Made by a program: the position numbers and the translations under genes. A stretch of 27,664 nucleotides of DNA from Campylobacterales bacterium (GTDB lineage Bacteria > Campylobacterota_A > Desulfurellia > JAADFJ01). Each line of letters opens with the position of its first letter. Position 1 is the stretch's first letter. The stretch spans positions 1-27,664 of the forward strand of contig JALWSW010000055.1 in NCBI GenBank assembly GCA_027080125.1. The letters are read 5' to 3'. This document shows, piece after piece, positions 16,236-23,854 of the stretch. Under the pieces are notes generated by a model. The model saw nothing but the letters and a program-made list of their open reading frames with translations. It was not told where the DNA came from and did not search any database.

Positions 16236-17074
16236 TATATCTCCATCTCGTAAACGGCTGAGTTATATTTTTGAATTGACTTTGCCATAATCCGGTCTAT
16301 CTCTTTTTGTGTAAGATCAAACTCCTCCTGAAGATTATTGCCTCTATAACTAAGTCCGTCTAATGAGGTTGTTACTCCTGCAATCATAACAAGAATATCT
16401 GAAAACGCAACAATATGTGTTGTTTTAAGCTCGCTTTTGTATGGGGTGTGGTGATATTTTACCGCATCTATTATACTTTGAGGAAACTCCCAATGCTTCA
16501 AAACAAGAGCACCAATCTCAGAATGCGTGGTTTTAAATAGAATCTCTTCTCTTTCATCGAAACTTTTATCAGAAAGGGAAATAATCTGTTCTTTTTTTTG
16601 AGGATGCTTCTCTATGATTTTGCCGAATATTATTTTACCTATATCTCGCAACAGCGATGCTGTAAATATAGTCTGGGAGTCCTCGATCTTGAGAAATTCA
16701 GCAAGCGTTTCAGCCATCAAGCCTCCTGCAACCGAAGATTGCCACAATTCTCCCTCATTTAATTCGTAATAGGTTTGGTAAGAGGAAAAATACGGTTTTA
16801 TAGAGCGCAGGAATATCATCTTTTGAATTTTTTCCGCGCCAAGGTAATTTACCGCCTGTTTTATGCTTGAAAATTTTTTGCGAGCACCGAAATAGGGAGA
16901 ATTTGCCATTTTCAACAGATCAACAGTCAAAGCGGCATCATATCGAATTATGTTGATTAGTTTATTAACCGAATAGAACGGGTCAGACAGCAATGCGTTG
17001 ATTCGCATAACCGTAAGCGGAAACGGCTTGAGAGTTTTTATTAATTTCAAAGATTGCTCTACAAAACTATTCAA
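16235..17074 (-). CDS. HDOD domain protein
   Basis: 279 aa. The HDOD domain covers about residues 10-210 (LPLTVMRIN-type start, ANSPYFGARKKFSSIKQAV, LGAEKIQKMI). The HD metal motif of true phosphohydrolases is degenerate: ASLLRDIGK has Arg where HD proteins have His, as is usual for HDOD. The family acts as a signalling scaffold in many motile bacteria, without proven enzymatic activity. The start is TTG at 17074, overlapping the cheD stop by 4 nt (TTGA) and preceded by GAGGG. Its position inside the che operon suggests a role in the same pathway, which is inference. Confidence 0.85.
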   Translation of the reverse strand: MNSFVEQSLKLIKTLKPFPLTVMRINALLSDPFYSVNKLINIIRYDAALTVDLLKMANSPYFGARKKFSSIKQAVNYLGAEKIQKMIFLRSIKPYFSSYQTYYELNEGELWQSSVAGGLMAETLAEFLKIEDSQTIFTASLLRDIGKIIFGKIIEKHPQKKEQIISLSDKSFDEREEILFKTTHSEIGALVLKHWEFPQSIIDAVKYHHTPYKSELKTTHIVAFSDILVMIAGVTTSLDGLSYRGNNLQEEFDLTQKEIDRIMAKSIQKYNSAVYEMEI

Positions 17075-17547
17075 TCTACTACCCTCTTCTGTCCCATCAT
17101 ATCGATAGTAAACCTTCCCGTAGCTATTTCCAGATAGATTGTCCTGCTTGCGGTTCCACCAACTTCTTCGGTTCTTATCGGTATGGAGAATTTACGCAAA
17201 ATCGTTTTTGCCATCTTCAGGTTTCTTTCTCCTATCTTAAAGATGTTATTATCATCCATAATATGGGAACATCCTGCAATATCGGCAATCATATTTGGCA
17301 CAGCTGCTCCCATCCTGCAAAGTTCGTTAACCAACTCGACTATTCCGCTGTTTACAAACTTGCATCGGTTTTTATCATAGGGCACAATTGAGTTATCAGG
17401 CAGCATTGCATGCAATATACCACCGATTTTATGCACCTTGTCATAAAGTGCAAGTCCAAGACAGGAGCCAAGTGAATAGGTAACTATAGTGTCTCCTTTT
17501 TTATTAGATACCGCCATCGCTCCTATGGTTGCTGTTATAAGATTCAC
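17071..17547 (-). CDS. cheD: Chemoreceptor glutamine deamidase CheD
   Basis: 158 aa, the normal CheD length. Catalytic residues are intact: T23 and C29 in TYSLGSCLGLALYD, and H46 in GGILHAMLP, each shifted by +2 from Thermotoga CheD. It would deamidate receptor glutamines to make methylation sites, and in CheC/CheX systems binds the phosphatase. The start is GTG at 17547 overlapping the cheR stop by 4 nt (GTGA), with AGGA five bases upstream. It is followed by the HDOD gene with a 4-nt overlap. Confidence 0.94.
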   Translation of the reverse strand: MNLITATIGAMAVSNKKGDTIVTYSLGSCLGLALYDKVHKIGGILHAMLPDNSIVPYDKNRCKFVNSGIVELVNELCRMGAAVPNMIADIAGCSHIMDDNNIFKIGERNLKMAKTILRKFSIPIRTEEVGGTASRTIYLEIATGRFTIDMMGQKRVVD

Positions 17548-18380
17548 TTTTTCCTATATATTGCCGATTTAACGAATTCGAAATTTAAGCCGCTATTGTA
17601 TATCGATTCTGCGTGTCCAATAAACAGATATGCGCCCGGTTTCAAAGCGTTATAAAATAGCTCAAGTGTGTGTTTTTGCATCGATTTATCAAAATAGATC
17701 ATTACATTTCTGCATAAAATAAGATCGAATTTGTTATAAAGGTTGATATTGTTTCTTAGATTAAAATATCTGAAACTGATCAACTGCCTGATAAAGCTTT
17801 TTATCTGAACGGTTTTTTTATCTTTTTTATCAAAGTATCGATTGATCAGATCAGTTGACATATTCTTAAGCGCATCAATTTTGTATATTCCTTTTTGGGC
17901 TGTCTTTATAACATCGGTTGAGATATCGGTAGCAAGAATTTTTATATTGGCATGTGATCTCTGTTTTCTCAATGCTTCGCTTATACAGATTGCAACCGAA
18001 TAAGGTTCCTCACCGCTCGAGCATCCGGCGCTCCAGATCCTTATTGTTTCGGAATGAGCAAAACGAGGAACAATTGTGTCGGCTATGAAATCAAAATGGT
18101 CGCTTTCCCTGAAAAAATAAGTTACATTTGTCGATATAGAGTTTATAACCTTTGATAGCAGATCATTGTCTTTGCTTATCATATCCAAAAGTTTGCCGTA
18201 ACTTCTCAGATTATATTTTTTCAGATATTTATTCAGCCTTGAAACAACCAGAGATTTTTTTTCATCTCCAAGATATATACCGGCAAACCGATATACCATA
18301 GCGCGTATATCGTTGAACTCCTTTTCGGTAATTTCAGCCATGCTGTTCATAGAATTATTACCTTCTATATTATTTCTCAT
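17544..18380 (-). CDS. cheR: Chemotaxis protein methyltransferase CheR
   Basis: 278 aa SAM-dependent methyltransferase. An N-terminal helical domain (about 15-90) precedes the Rossmann domain with IWSAGCSSGEEPYS (SAM site) and LCRNVMIYFD, both hallmark CheR motifs. It adds methyl groups to receptor glutamates, opposing CheB. Starts at 18380, 18350 and 18341 are all in frame; the second has AAGG upstream, so the N-terminus is uncertain by up to 13 residues. There is no TPR extension. It is separated from cheA by 139 nt, the only real gap within the che cluster. Confidence 0.95.
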   Translation of the reverse strand: MRNNIEGNNSMNSMAEITEKEFNDIRAMVYRFAGIYLGDEKKSLVVSRLNKYLKKYNLRSYGKLLDMISKDNDLLSKVINSISTNVTYFFRESDHFDFIADTIVPRFAHSETIRIWSAGCSSGEEPYSVAICISEALRKQRSHANIKILATDISTDVIKTAQKGIYKIDALKNMSTDLINRYFDKKDKKTVQIKSFIRQLISFRYFNLRNNINLYNKFDLILCRNVMIYFDKSMQKHTLELFYNALKPGAYLFIGHAESIYNSGLNFEFVKSAIYRKK

Positions 18381-18400
18381 CTTTTATCTCTAATAATCAA
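18377..18400 (-). other. Possible 7-codon leader peptide overlapping the cheR start
   Basis: In the cheA-cheR gap the best Shine-Dalgarno (AAAGGA, 18411-18406) sits 5 nt before a TTG that opens a 7-codon frame ending in TGA exactly on the cheR ATG (ATGA). It could couple re-initiation at cheR, or be chance. The rest of the gap (18401-18519) shows no gene, hairpin or convincing promoter. Confidence 0.2.
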
Positions 18401-18519
18401 AATGTTCCTTTATTTAATACCCATCGTTTTATCGCAATGTCATTATTTAGATTTCACATAAGACACAAGCACAGTACTATCCACTTTTATGAATGATATT
18501 TCACAATTAGCATCATAGA

Positions 18520-20646
18520 TTATGCAATCTTGTCGAATTGTTGATTTTTAAGATTTTCTGTAATGCTTGATATATCAAGAATTAATCCCACTGTTCCGTC
18601 ACCCAGTATTGCGCAACCGGCAAAATTTCGGGCGCTTTTCAGCAGCTTATGAAGGTTCTTTATGACCACCTCTTGCTTTCCTATAAGATCATCCACCATT
18701 AGACACGACTCGACTCCATTATTTTCCACAACAATTATCAAAGCTTCGGTTGGCTCATCTATACCTTCATCAAGTCCGAACAGTTTTTTTAATCTTATCA
18801 ACGGCAGCAGCTTGTTCATTACGCTAACGACCTCACCTTTGCCTGCAACGGTGTGGATCTGAGAGGCTTTGGGTCTTAATGATTGCTTAACAGAAAGAGT
18901 GGGCAGTATATATTTTTGATTGCCTATTTTTATCAACATTCCGTCTATGATTGCGAGTGTAAGGGGTAATATACAACTTATTGTCGTGCCCAGATTTGTT
19001 TCCGATTTTACCTCTATTTTTCCACGCAGGCGCTCAACCGATCTTCTTACAACATCCATTCCGACACCCCTGCCTGAGACATCGGTTATTTTCTCCGCTG
19101 TAGAAAATCCGGGCATAAATATTAAATTGTATATCTCCTTTTCTGTTAAATTATGATCAGGTTTGACAAGACCTCTTTCGATCGCCTTTGCCAGAATTTT
19201 TTCCTTGTTTAAGCCACGCCCATCGTCGGTTACCTCTATAACTATGTCACCGCCTTTATGATACGCGCTTATCTTCAATAGACCGGTTTCAGGTTTACCC
19301 ATTGCCTTGCGCTCTTTTGCTGTTTCTATGCCATGGTCGCAAGAGTTTCTTACTATATGCACAAGCGGGTCATAAAGCTCATCTACCATATTACGGTCCA
19401 TCTCCGTATTTTCTCCCTCGAAAACCACCTCGATTTTTTTGCCCGATTTTTTTGCCAAATCCCTGACGAGCCTTTTCATCTTCTGAAATACCGATTTTAC
19501 GGCAACCATCCTCATCGACATTCCAACGTCCTGCAGGGTTGCTACAATTCTTTTCATTTGGGCTATATCCTTTAGCAGTCTGTCATCAGCTGCCGAAAGA
19601 GTCGGGTTTTGAACAATCATATGTTGAGTGATGACAAGCTCTCCTATCATATCCATAAGATTATCAAGTTTTTCGGTATCAACCTTTGCAAATTTTGCCA
19701 CCTTTTTTGTTTTTCCCATCTCCGTTTTCTGAATTTCCAGAACATTTTTTATAGATTTCTCATCAGTCACACCTTTCTCGACAAGCAGTTCGCCTATCTT
19801 TTTATCTGAGAATTTTTGTTCCTTTAAAGCCTCTTCAATATCGGATTCTTTTATATTTTCCTTCTCAACGAGTAACTCTCCTATCTTTTTGGAACCCTTA
19901 ATCCTGTTTATCTCATCCATAAATTTTTCTATAACAGGTTTATCATAAACCGGCGATTTATTTTCAGTTAAAGATTTTTCCACAGCCTTAAGCATATTTC
20001 TTAACAGGTCAACACCTTTGAAGATTATCTCCGCAATATCCTGGCTGTATGAAAGTCTATCGTTTCTGATATCATCAAGGAGATTCTCAAGATTGTGTGC
20101 TACCTGTGTGATATCCGGTAGATTTAAAAATCCGGAAGTGCCCTTAATTGTATGGAAAGGTCTGAAAATTGCATTTATTATGTCTTTGTCTTCAGGTTCG
20201 GCTTCCCATCTGAGCATATTATCTTCAATGCTGTCTATATGGTCAAACGACTCGTCAAGAAAATCTCTTATAAGCTCCGCGTCCTCTTCTGATAATGAAA
20301 ATTCAGTCGGCTTTGATTTTTCAGAGGAAACCTCATCGGGCTCCTCTTCAACAGGTCTCTCATTTTTTGTTGTCTTATCTTTTTTTTCGATATTTACAGA
20401 GGTGTGTGTGGCTCCGGTAAGTTTATCCACAGCATCTTTGAGCGCTTTAAGCTGTTCATCTTTGTTGGCAAATTCCGTAATGACTATATCGTTTATAATA
20501 TCTGCCACAGCAGTTTTTTCCGGTGAATCCGGCAGCAAATCAAGAAGACGCAATATTTTGCCGCAACCGGAAAGATCTCCGGTGTACATCATGACCGTTT
20601 CCTGAGCTATCTGGTTTTTGATATCGTTGATATTGATTACCGCCAT
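18520..20646 (-). CDS. cheA: Chemotaxis histidine kinase CheA with tandem MshEN-like motifs
   Basis: 708 aa from the ATG at 20646, fixed by GGAGG 5 nt upstream; an ATG 12 nt earlier lies within that site. Domains: an unassigned N-terminal helical part (1-75), an acidic linker, an HPt domain with phosphorylated H165 (FHTIKGTSGF), two 24-residue MshEN-like motifs (254-277 and 283-306), dimerisation helices (320-380), a kinase core with N box around N434 (HIVRNSCDHG), G1 DDGRGL (474-479), F box (FMPGFSTA) and G2 GRGVGMDVV (525-533), and a CheW-like domain (565-700). No CheY-binding P2 domain is recognisable. It heads the che operon. Confidence 0.95.
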   Translation of the reverse strand: MAVININDIKNQIAQETVMMYTGDLSGCGKILRLLDLLPDSPEKTAVADIINDIVITEFANKDEQLKALKDAVDKLTGATHTSVNIEKKDKTTKNERPVEEEPDEVSSEKSKPTEFSLSEEDAELIRDFLDESFDHIDSIEDNMLRWEAEPEDKDIINAIFRPFHTIKGTSGFLNLPDITQVAHNLENLLDDIRNDRLSYSQDIAEIIFKGVDLLRNMLKAVEKSLTENKSPVYDKPVIEKFMDEINRIKGSKKIGELLVEKENIKESDIEEALKEQKFSDKKIGELLVEKGVTDEKSIKNVLEIQKTEMGKTKKVAKFAKVDTEKLDNLMDMIGELVITQHMIVQNPTLSAADDRLLKDIAQMKRIVATLQDVGMSMRMVAVKSVFQKMKRLVRDLAKKSGKKIEVVFEGENTEMDRNMVDELYDPLVHIVRNSCDHGIETAKERKAMGKPETGLLKISAYHKGGDIVIEVTDDGRGLNKEKILAKAIERGLVKPDHNLTEKEIYNLIFMPGFSTAEKITDVSGRGVGMDVVRRSVERLRGKIEVKSETNLGTTISCILPLTLAIIDGMLIKIGNQKYILPTLSVKQSLRPKASQIHTVAGKGEVVSVMNKLLPLIRLKKLFGLDEGIDEPTEALIIVVENNGVESCLMVDDLIGKQEVVIKNLHKLLKSARNFAGCAILGDGTVGLILDISSITENLKNQQFDKIA

Positions 20647-20674
20647 GAATTCCTCCATATCAGTTATTGATATT

Positions 20675-20702
20675 ACATTACATATTTTTAGCTAAAAGTC
20701 AA
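20675..20702 (-). promoter_or_regulatory. Probable cheA promoter with three TTGAC repeats upstream
   Basis: On the minus strand, TTGACT (20702-20697), a 16-nt spacer and TAATGT (20680-20675), 28 nt before the cheA ATG. Two more TTGAC boxes lie just upstream, at 20711-20706 (TTGACA) and 20727-20722 (TTGACT). They could be alternative -35 elements or a repeated binding site. The -10 box is a modest match. Confidence 0.35.
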
Positions 20703-20762
20703 ATATGTCAAAACATTGTTAAGTCAACCAATCCGTTTATTGCAGTTATCAATCAAAACTTC

Positions 20763-20790
20763 TTGATAAAATTAATCGCACGATTAATAT
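20763..20790 (+). promoter_or_regulatory. Promoter of the CheX-like gene with operator-like palindrome
   Basis: TTGATA (20763-20768), a 16-nt spacer and TAATAT (20785-20790), then 8 nt to the ATG, with no ribosome binding site. A perfect inverted repeat, ATTAATCG-CA-CGATTAAT (20771-20788), fills the spacer and runs into the -10 box, where a repressor or activator dimer could sit. The -10 match is moderate (4/6). Confidence 0.45.
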
Positions 20791-20798
20791 TGACGCCA

Positions 20799-21641
20799 AT
20801 GAAAAAAAATAAAATTTTAGTAATCGGTTTGAACGAGCCGTTTAAATTGTTATCGGATGAGGTTGAATTTGAACTTTTAAATAATGTTGATGAGATTAAA
20901 ACTTTGGATAATATTAAAGTTATTTATATTGGCATTAATAATAGGGACTCACTTGATGATGTCAAAGCAGCTATTATAAATATAAGAAGGAGATGCGGCT
21001 ACAGAAATATTCCCATTGTTGCTGTCGGGAATGAAAATACAACATTCATTCTAAATCAAACGGTTTCGTTCGGAGCCAGCTCCTTTTTGACATTGCCGAT
21101 AAGTCGTGAAAAACTGCTTGAAAATATAAAGAAACATTCCTTGCCTATAGGCAAACGTGTTCCTCTGGATGTTGCTATGATAAATCCTTTCATATCGGGC
21201 ACTCAGCAGGTTTTTGAAACAATGTCGGGAATCACTGTAAAACGCCGCTCTCTGTTTCTAAAAAATGACTATAAAATATTTGGTGAAGTGGCTGGAATAA
21301 TGGAGCTAAACGGCGATGCATCCGGTTCGGTGGCAATAAATTTTTCTCATGATTTGGCAAAAAAGATAATATCGATTGTGTTGGATATTGATATTGAGGA
21401 GTTGGAAGACAAAGATGTCGAAGACGGAATAGGCGAAATATTGAATATGATTGCCGGTCAAGCCAAAGCATTACTTGCAGGCACAAAATATCATTTTACC
21501 CTTTCAATACCCGTTGTGGTCATTGGATACGGATATCAGATGAAATATCCAAAGGATGCTCCCTGTATCGTTATTATATTTGATGCGCTTGATTCTCAGT
21601 TTGCCATTCAGATATCGCTTTTACCATCAAAAATAAGATAA
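20799..21641 (+). CDS. CheX-type phosphatase with pseudo-receiver N-terminus
   Basis: 280 aa from the ATG at 20799; an upstream in-frame start at 20667 would add 44 unrelated residues through the promoter region. Residues 1-118 look like a receiver fold (KILVIG, IPIVAVGN, FGASSFLTLP) but without the phospho-acceptor Asp (VIYIGIN at that strand). Residues 120-280 match CheX, with the phosphatase motif D-x3-E-x2-N at D209, E213, N216 (DGIGEILN). CheX-type enzymes dephosphorylate CheY-P. It is divergent from cheA, so it probably belongs to the same pathway, with CheD as potential partner. No Shine-Dalgarno is present. Confidence 0.85.
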   Translation: MKKNKILVIGLNEPFKLLSDEVEFELLNNVDEIKTLDNIKVIYIGINNRDSLDDVKAAIINIRRRCGYRNIPIVAVGNENTTFILNQTVSFGASSFLTLPISREKLLENIKKHSLPIGKRVPLDVAMINPFISGTQQVFETMSGITVKRRSLFLKNDYKIFGEVAGIMELNGDASGSVAINFSHDLAKKIISIVLDIDIEELEDKDVEDGIGEILNMIAGQAKALLAGTKYHFTLSIPVVVIGYGYQMKYPKDAPCIVIIFDALDSQFAIQISLLPSKIR

Positions 21642-21669
21642 TAATCGATTGTTTATAAAATATTATTGA

Positions 21670-22854
21670 TTATTCCAGGCAAAGCTTCAGAGTTTTTACT
21701 ATATAGTTTAAGTCCTCTTGCTCAAGCAACGGATAGATAGGAATTGATACCTCGCGCTTATAAAACCGTTCTGCAACCGGAAAATTATCGCGTCTGAAGC
21801 CAAATCTTTTTTGATAATACGGCTGAAAATGAATCGGAATATAATGAACCTGTGCAATGATTCGGTTTGTTTTCAGTCTTGAAAAGTATTCGGTTTTATC
21901 AAGTCCGATCATATCAAATTTTATCTGCAACGGATAAAGATGATACGAATGCTTTATACCGTTTTTTACAGCAGGAATGATAAAGCGATCATCAGTTGCA
22001 AACTGCTCATCATAAAAAGCTGCAATCTCCCGTCTTCGCTGTATAAAAGAATCCAGCTTTTTTAATTGGCTTATTCCAAGTGCGCATTGAAAATCCGTAA
22101 TTCTGTAGTTAAAGCCTAATTCTTGCATCTCATAATACCAAGGACCTGATAACTTTGAACTTTGAACCTTGAACCTTGAACTCTCTTTCATAATACCGTG
22201 CGTTCTAAGCAATTTAATTTTCTCATCAATCTTATTATCGTTTGTCAGAACAGCACCTCCCTCTCCGGTTGTAATCGGCTTGACCGGATGAAAACTTGCA
22301 ACCGCAAGATCAGCATATTTTGCCGCATAAGCAATATCATCATCTATTTCAGCGCCAAGAGCATGACAGTTGTCATTAACCAGTTGAAAGCCGTATTTAT
22401 CGGCTAATTGCCTCAGAGCCTTCCAGTCGCATGGATGACCTGCATAATCAACCGCAACCACAGCTTTTATCTTTTTGCCTTTTTTTTTATAGAGCGAGAT
22501 CTTTTGTTCCAGTTTTTCAACATCTAACGTGTAACTATTCTCATTAATATCAACAAAATCAGGCGTTGCGCCTGCGTAGAGGATACAGTTTGCACTTGCC
22601 AAAAATGTTATAGGGGTTGTGATGACAATGTCTCCTTTTTGCCAGCCAAGCGACAAAGCTGCAAGATGAAGCGCAGCGGTTCCGCTTGAAAGAGCAGTGC
22701 AAAAGGCAGAGCCGAATTTCTCCGATAGAGCTTTTTCAAAATCGCTTACGGTTTGCCCCTGTGTCAGCCGTTTGCCCTTCAATACCTCTGCGACAGCCTC
22801 TATATCGTCCTGTTCGATTGTCTGTCTGCCGTATGAGTATATTTTGCTACCCAT
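21670..22854 (-). CDS. pseC: UDP-4-amino-4,6-dideoxy-N-acetyl-beta-L-altrosamine transaminase PseC
   Basis: 394 aa PLP-dependent aminotransferase of the DegT/DnrJ/EryC1 family, second step of pseudaminic acid synthesis. PLP sites: ALSSGTAALHLA for the phosphate, D161 (VNDNCHALGA), and Schiff-base K192 in SFHPVKPITTGEGG, a PseC-type motif. GFNYRITDFQCALG follows near 247. An insertion of about ten residues at 226-236 is encoded by four 7-bp tandem repeats. An A9 run (22480-22488) encodes KKK at about 123-125. The ATG overlaps pseB by 8 nt. It is the last gene of the unit; later pathway genes (pseH, G, F, I) are not in this window. Confidence 0.92.
   Translation of the reverse strand: MGSKIYSYGRQTIEQDDIEAVAEVLKGKRLTQGQTVSDFEKALSEKFGSAFCTALSSGTAALHLAALSLGWQKGDIVITTPITFLASANCILYAGATPDFVDINENSYTLDVEKLEQKISLYKKKGKKIKAVVAVDYAGHPCDWKALRQLADKYGFQLVNDNCHALGAEIDDDIAYAAKYADLAVASFHPVKPITTGEGGAVLTNDNKIDEKIKLLRTHGIMKESSRFKVQSSKLSGPWYYEMQELGFNYRITDFQCALGISQLKKLDSFIQRRREIAAFYDEQFATDDRFIIPAVKNGIKHSYHLYPLQIKFDMIGLDKTEYFSRLKTNRIIAQVHYIPIHFQPYYQKRFGFRRDNFPVAERFYKREVSIPIYPLLEQEDLNYIVKTLKLCLE
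22154..22181. repeat. Four tandem 7-bp repeats inside pseC
   Basis: On the plus strand TTTGAAC twice, then CTTGAAC twice, without gaps. On the coding strand this reads GTTCAAG/GTTCAAA units and gives the peptide RFKVQSSK. One more or fewer copy would shift the pseC frame. Confidence 0.9.
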
Positions 22855-23854
22855 TCAAGATTTTAGCAGCACCTTTTACATTTTTTATAATCAAATTCCG
22901 GATTTCGCTAACAGTTAAAAACCGCTTGTTATTGCCGCTGTTGTAGCTGAATCCGTATTCGCACGGCTTTCCACCATTGATTCTGTTTTTAAAAAGCATT
23001 ACCGTCGGAGCTATAATAAAATAGTCATCAAACTCTATCGTATTGATTGCATCATTGATAGTAATCATCTCCTCATGCAGCTTTTCGCCCGGACGAATAC
23101 CTACTATCTCAATTTTAGCCTCAGGCGCTACAGCTTTTGCAACATCAACAATTCTGTATGAAGGGATCTTCGGCACAAACAGTTCGCCTCCTTTCATTCT
23201 CTCAAAGCATTTAATCACAAAATCCACCGCTTCAGTTAAAGTTATACTAAAACGGGTCATTCTCTTGTCAGTTATAGGCAGTATGCCTGAGGAAATTCTA
23301 TTCAGAAAAAACGGAATTACCGAGCCTCTGCTTCCCATAACATTGCCGTATCTGACAACAGAAAAAGCTATATTGCGTTTTCCGCGATAGTTGTTTGCAG
23401 CGGTAAACAGCTTGTCTGAGGTAAGCTTAGTGGCTCCATACAGATTAATAGGCGCAGCAGCCTTATCGGTGGAAAGCGCAATCACCTTTTGTACATTGCT
23501 GTGAAGTGCCGCATCGATAACGTTTTGAGCTCCTATTACATTGGTTTTTACAGCCTCAAACGGGTTATATTCAGCAGCAGGCACCTGTTTTATAGCAGCC
23601 GCATGGATAACATAATCAACATCCTCCATAGCAAATTTGAGCCGCACATAATCGCGAACATCACCTATGAAATAACGCATTATTTTGGCAAATCTTTTAA
23701 ATGGTTCGGATTGCTGCATCTCAAACTGCTTCAGCTCGCCTCTACTGTAAACTATAACCTTTTTCGGTTCATATTTTTTGAGAATCTCCTTTATAAACGC
23801 CTTTCCAAAGGAACCCGAACCTCCTGTTATCAAAATCGTCTTTCCGTTAAACAT
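22847..23854 (-). CDS. pseB: UDP-N-acetylglucosamine 4,6-dehydratase (inverting) PseB
   Basis: 335 aa short-chain dehydrogenase/reductase starting pseudaminic acid synthesis: it dehydrates UDP-GlcNAc and inverts C5. NADP site GGSGSFG near residue 11, catalytic STDKAA and Y-x3-K (YGATK) pair, then VVRYGNVMGSRGSVIP and the GIRPGEKLHEEM motif shared by PseB and related 4,6-dehydratases. Length matches Campylobacter/Helicobacter PseB (FlaA1), far shorter than membrane PglF/WbpM types. It overlaps the maf stop by 8 nt and pseC by 8 nt, so the three are coupled. Confidence 0.94.
   Translation of the reverse strand: MFNGKTILITGGSGSFGKAFIKEILKKYEPKKVIVYSRGELKQFEMQQSEPFKRFAKIMRYFIGDVRDYVRLKFAMEDVDYVIHAAAIKQVPAAEYNPFEAVKTNVIGAQNVIDAALHSNVQKVIALSTDKAAAPINLYGATKLTSDKLFTAANNYRGKRNIAFSVVRYGNVMGSRGSVIPFFLNRISSGILPITDKRMTRFSITLTEAVDFVIKCFERMKGGELFVPKIPSYRIVDVAKAVAPEAKIEIVGIRPGEKLHEEMITINDAINTIEFDDYFIIAPTVMLFKNRINGGKPCEYGFSYNSGNNKRFLTVSEIRNLIIKNVKGAAKILNG

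Noticed and set aside
18401..18519. Remnant coding frame in the cheA-cheR gap
   Set aside because: A stop-free stretch of about 34 codons has no start codon with a ribosome site near its beginning and no similarity I can recognise.
20018..20605. 195-codon frame on the plus strand opposite cheA
   Set aside because: It is serine-rich low-complexity translation, as expected from the complement of acidic cheA codons, and cheA is clearly coding here.
20667..20798. Upstream extension of the CheX-like gene
   Set aside because: The 44 extra codons run through the promoter and palindrome, have no ribosome site and show no domain; the receiver-like fold starts at the ATG at 20799.
21640..21674. Inverted repeat AATAATC/GATTATT between the CheX-like gene and pseC as a bidirectional terminator
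   Set aside because: The stem has only 7 bp, one G-C pair and a loop over 20 nt, so it would not be stable.
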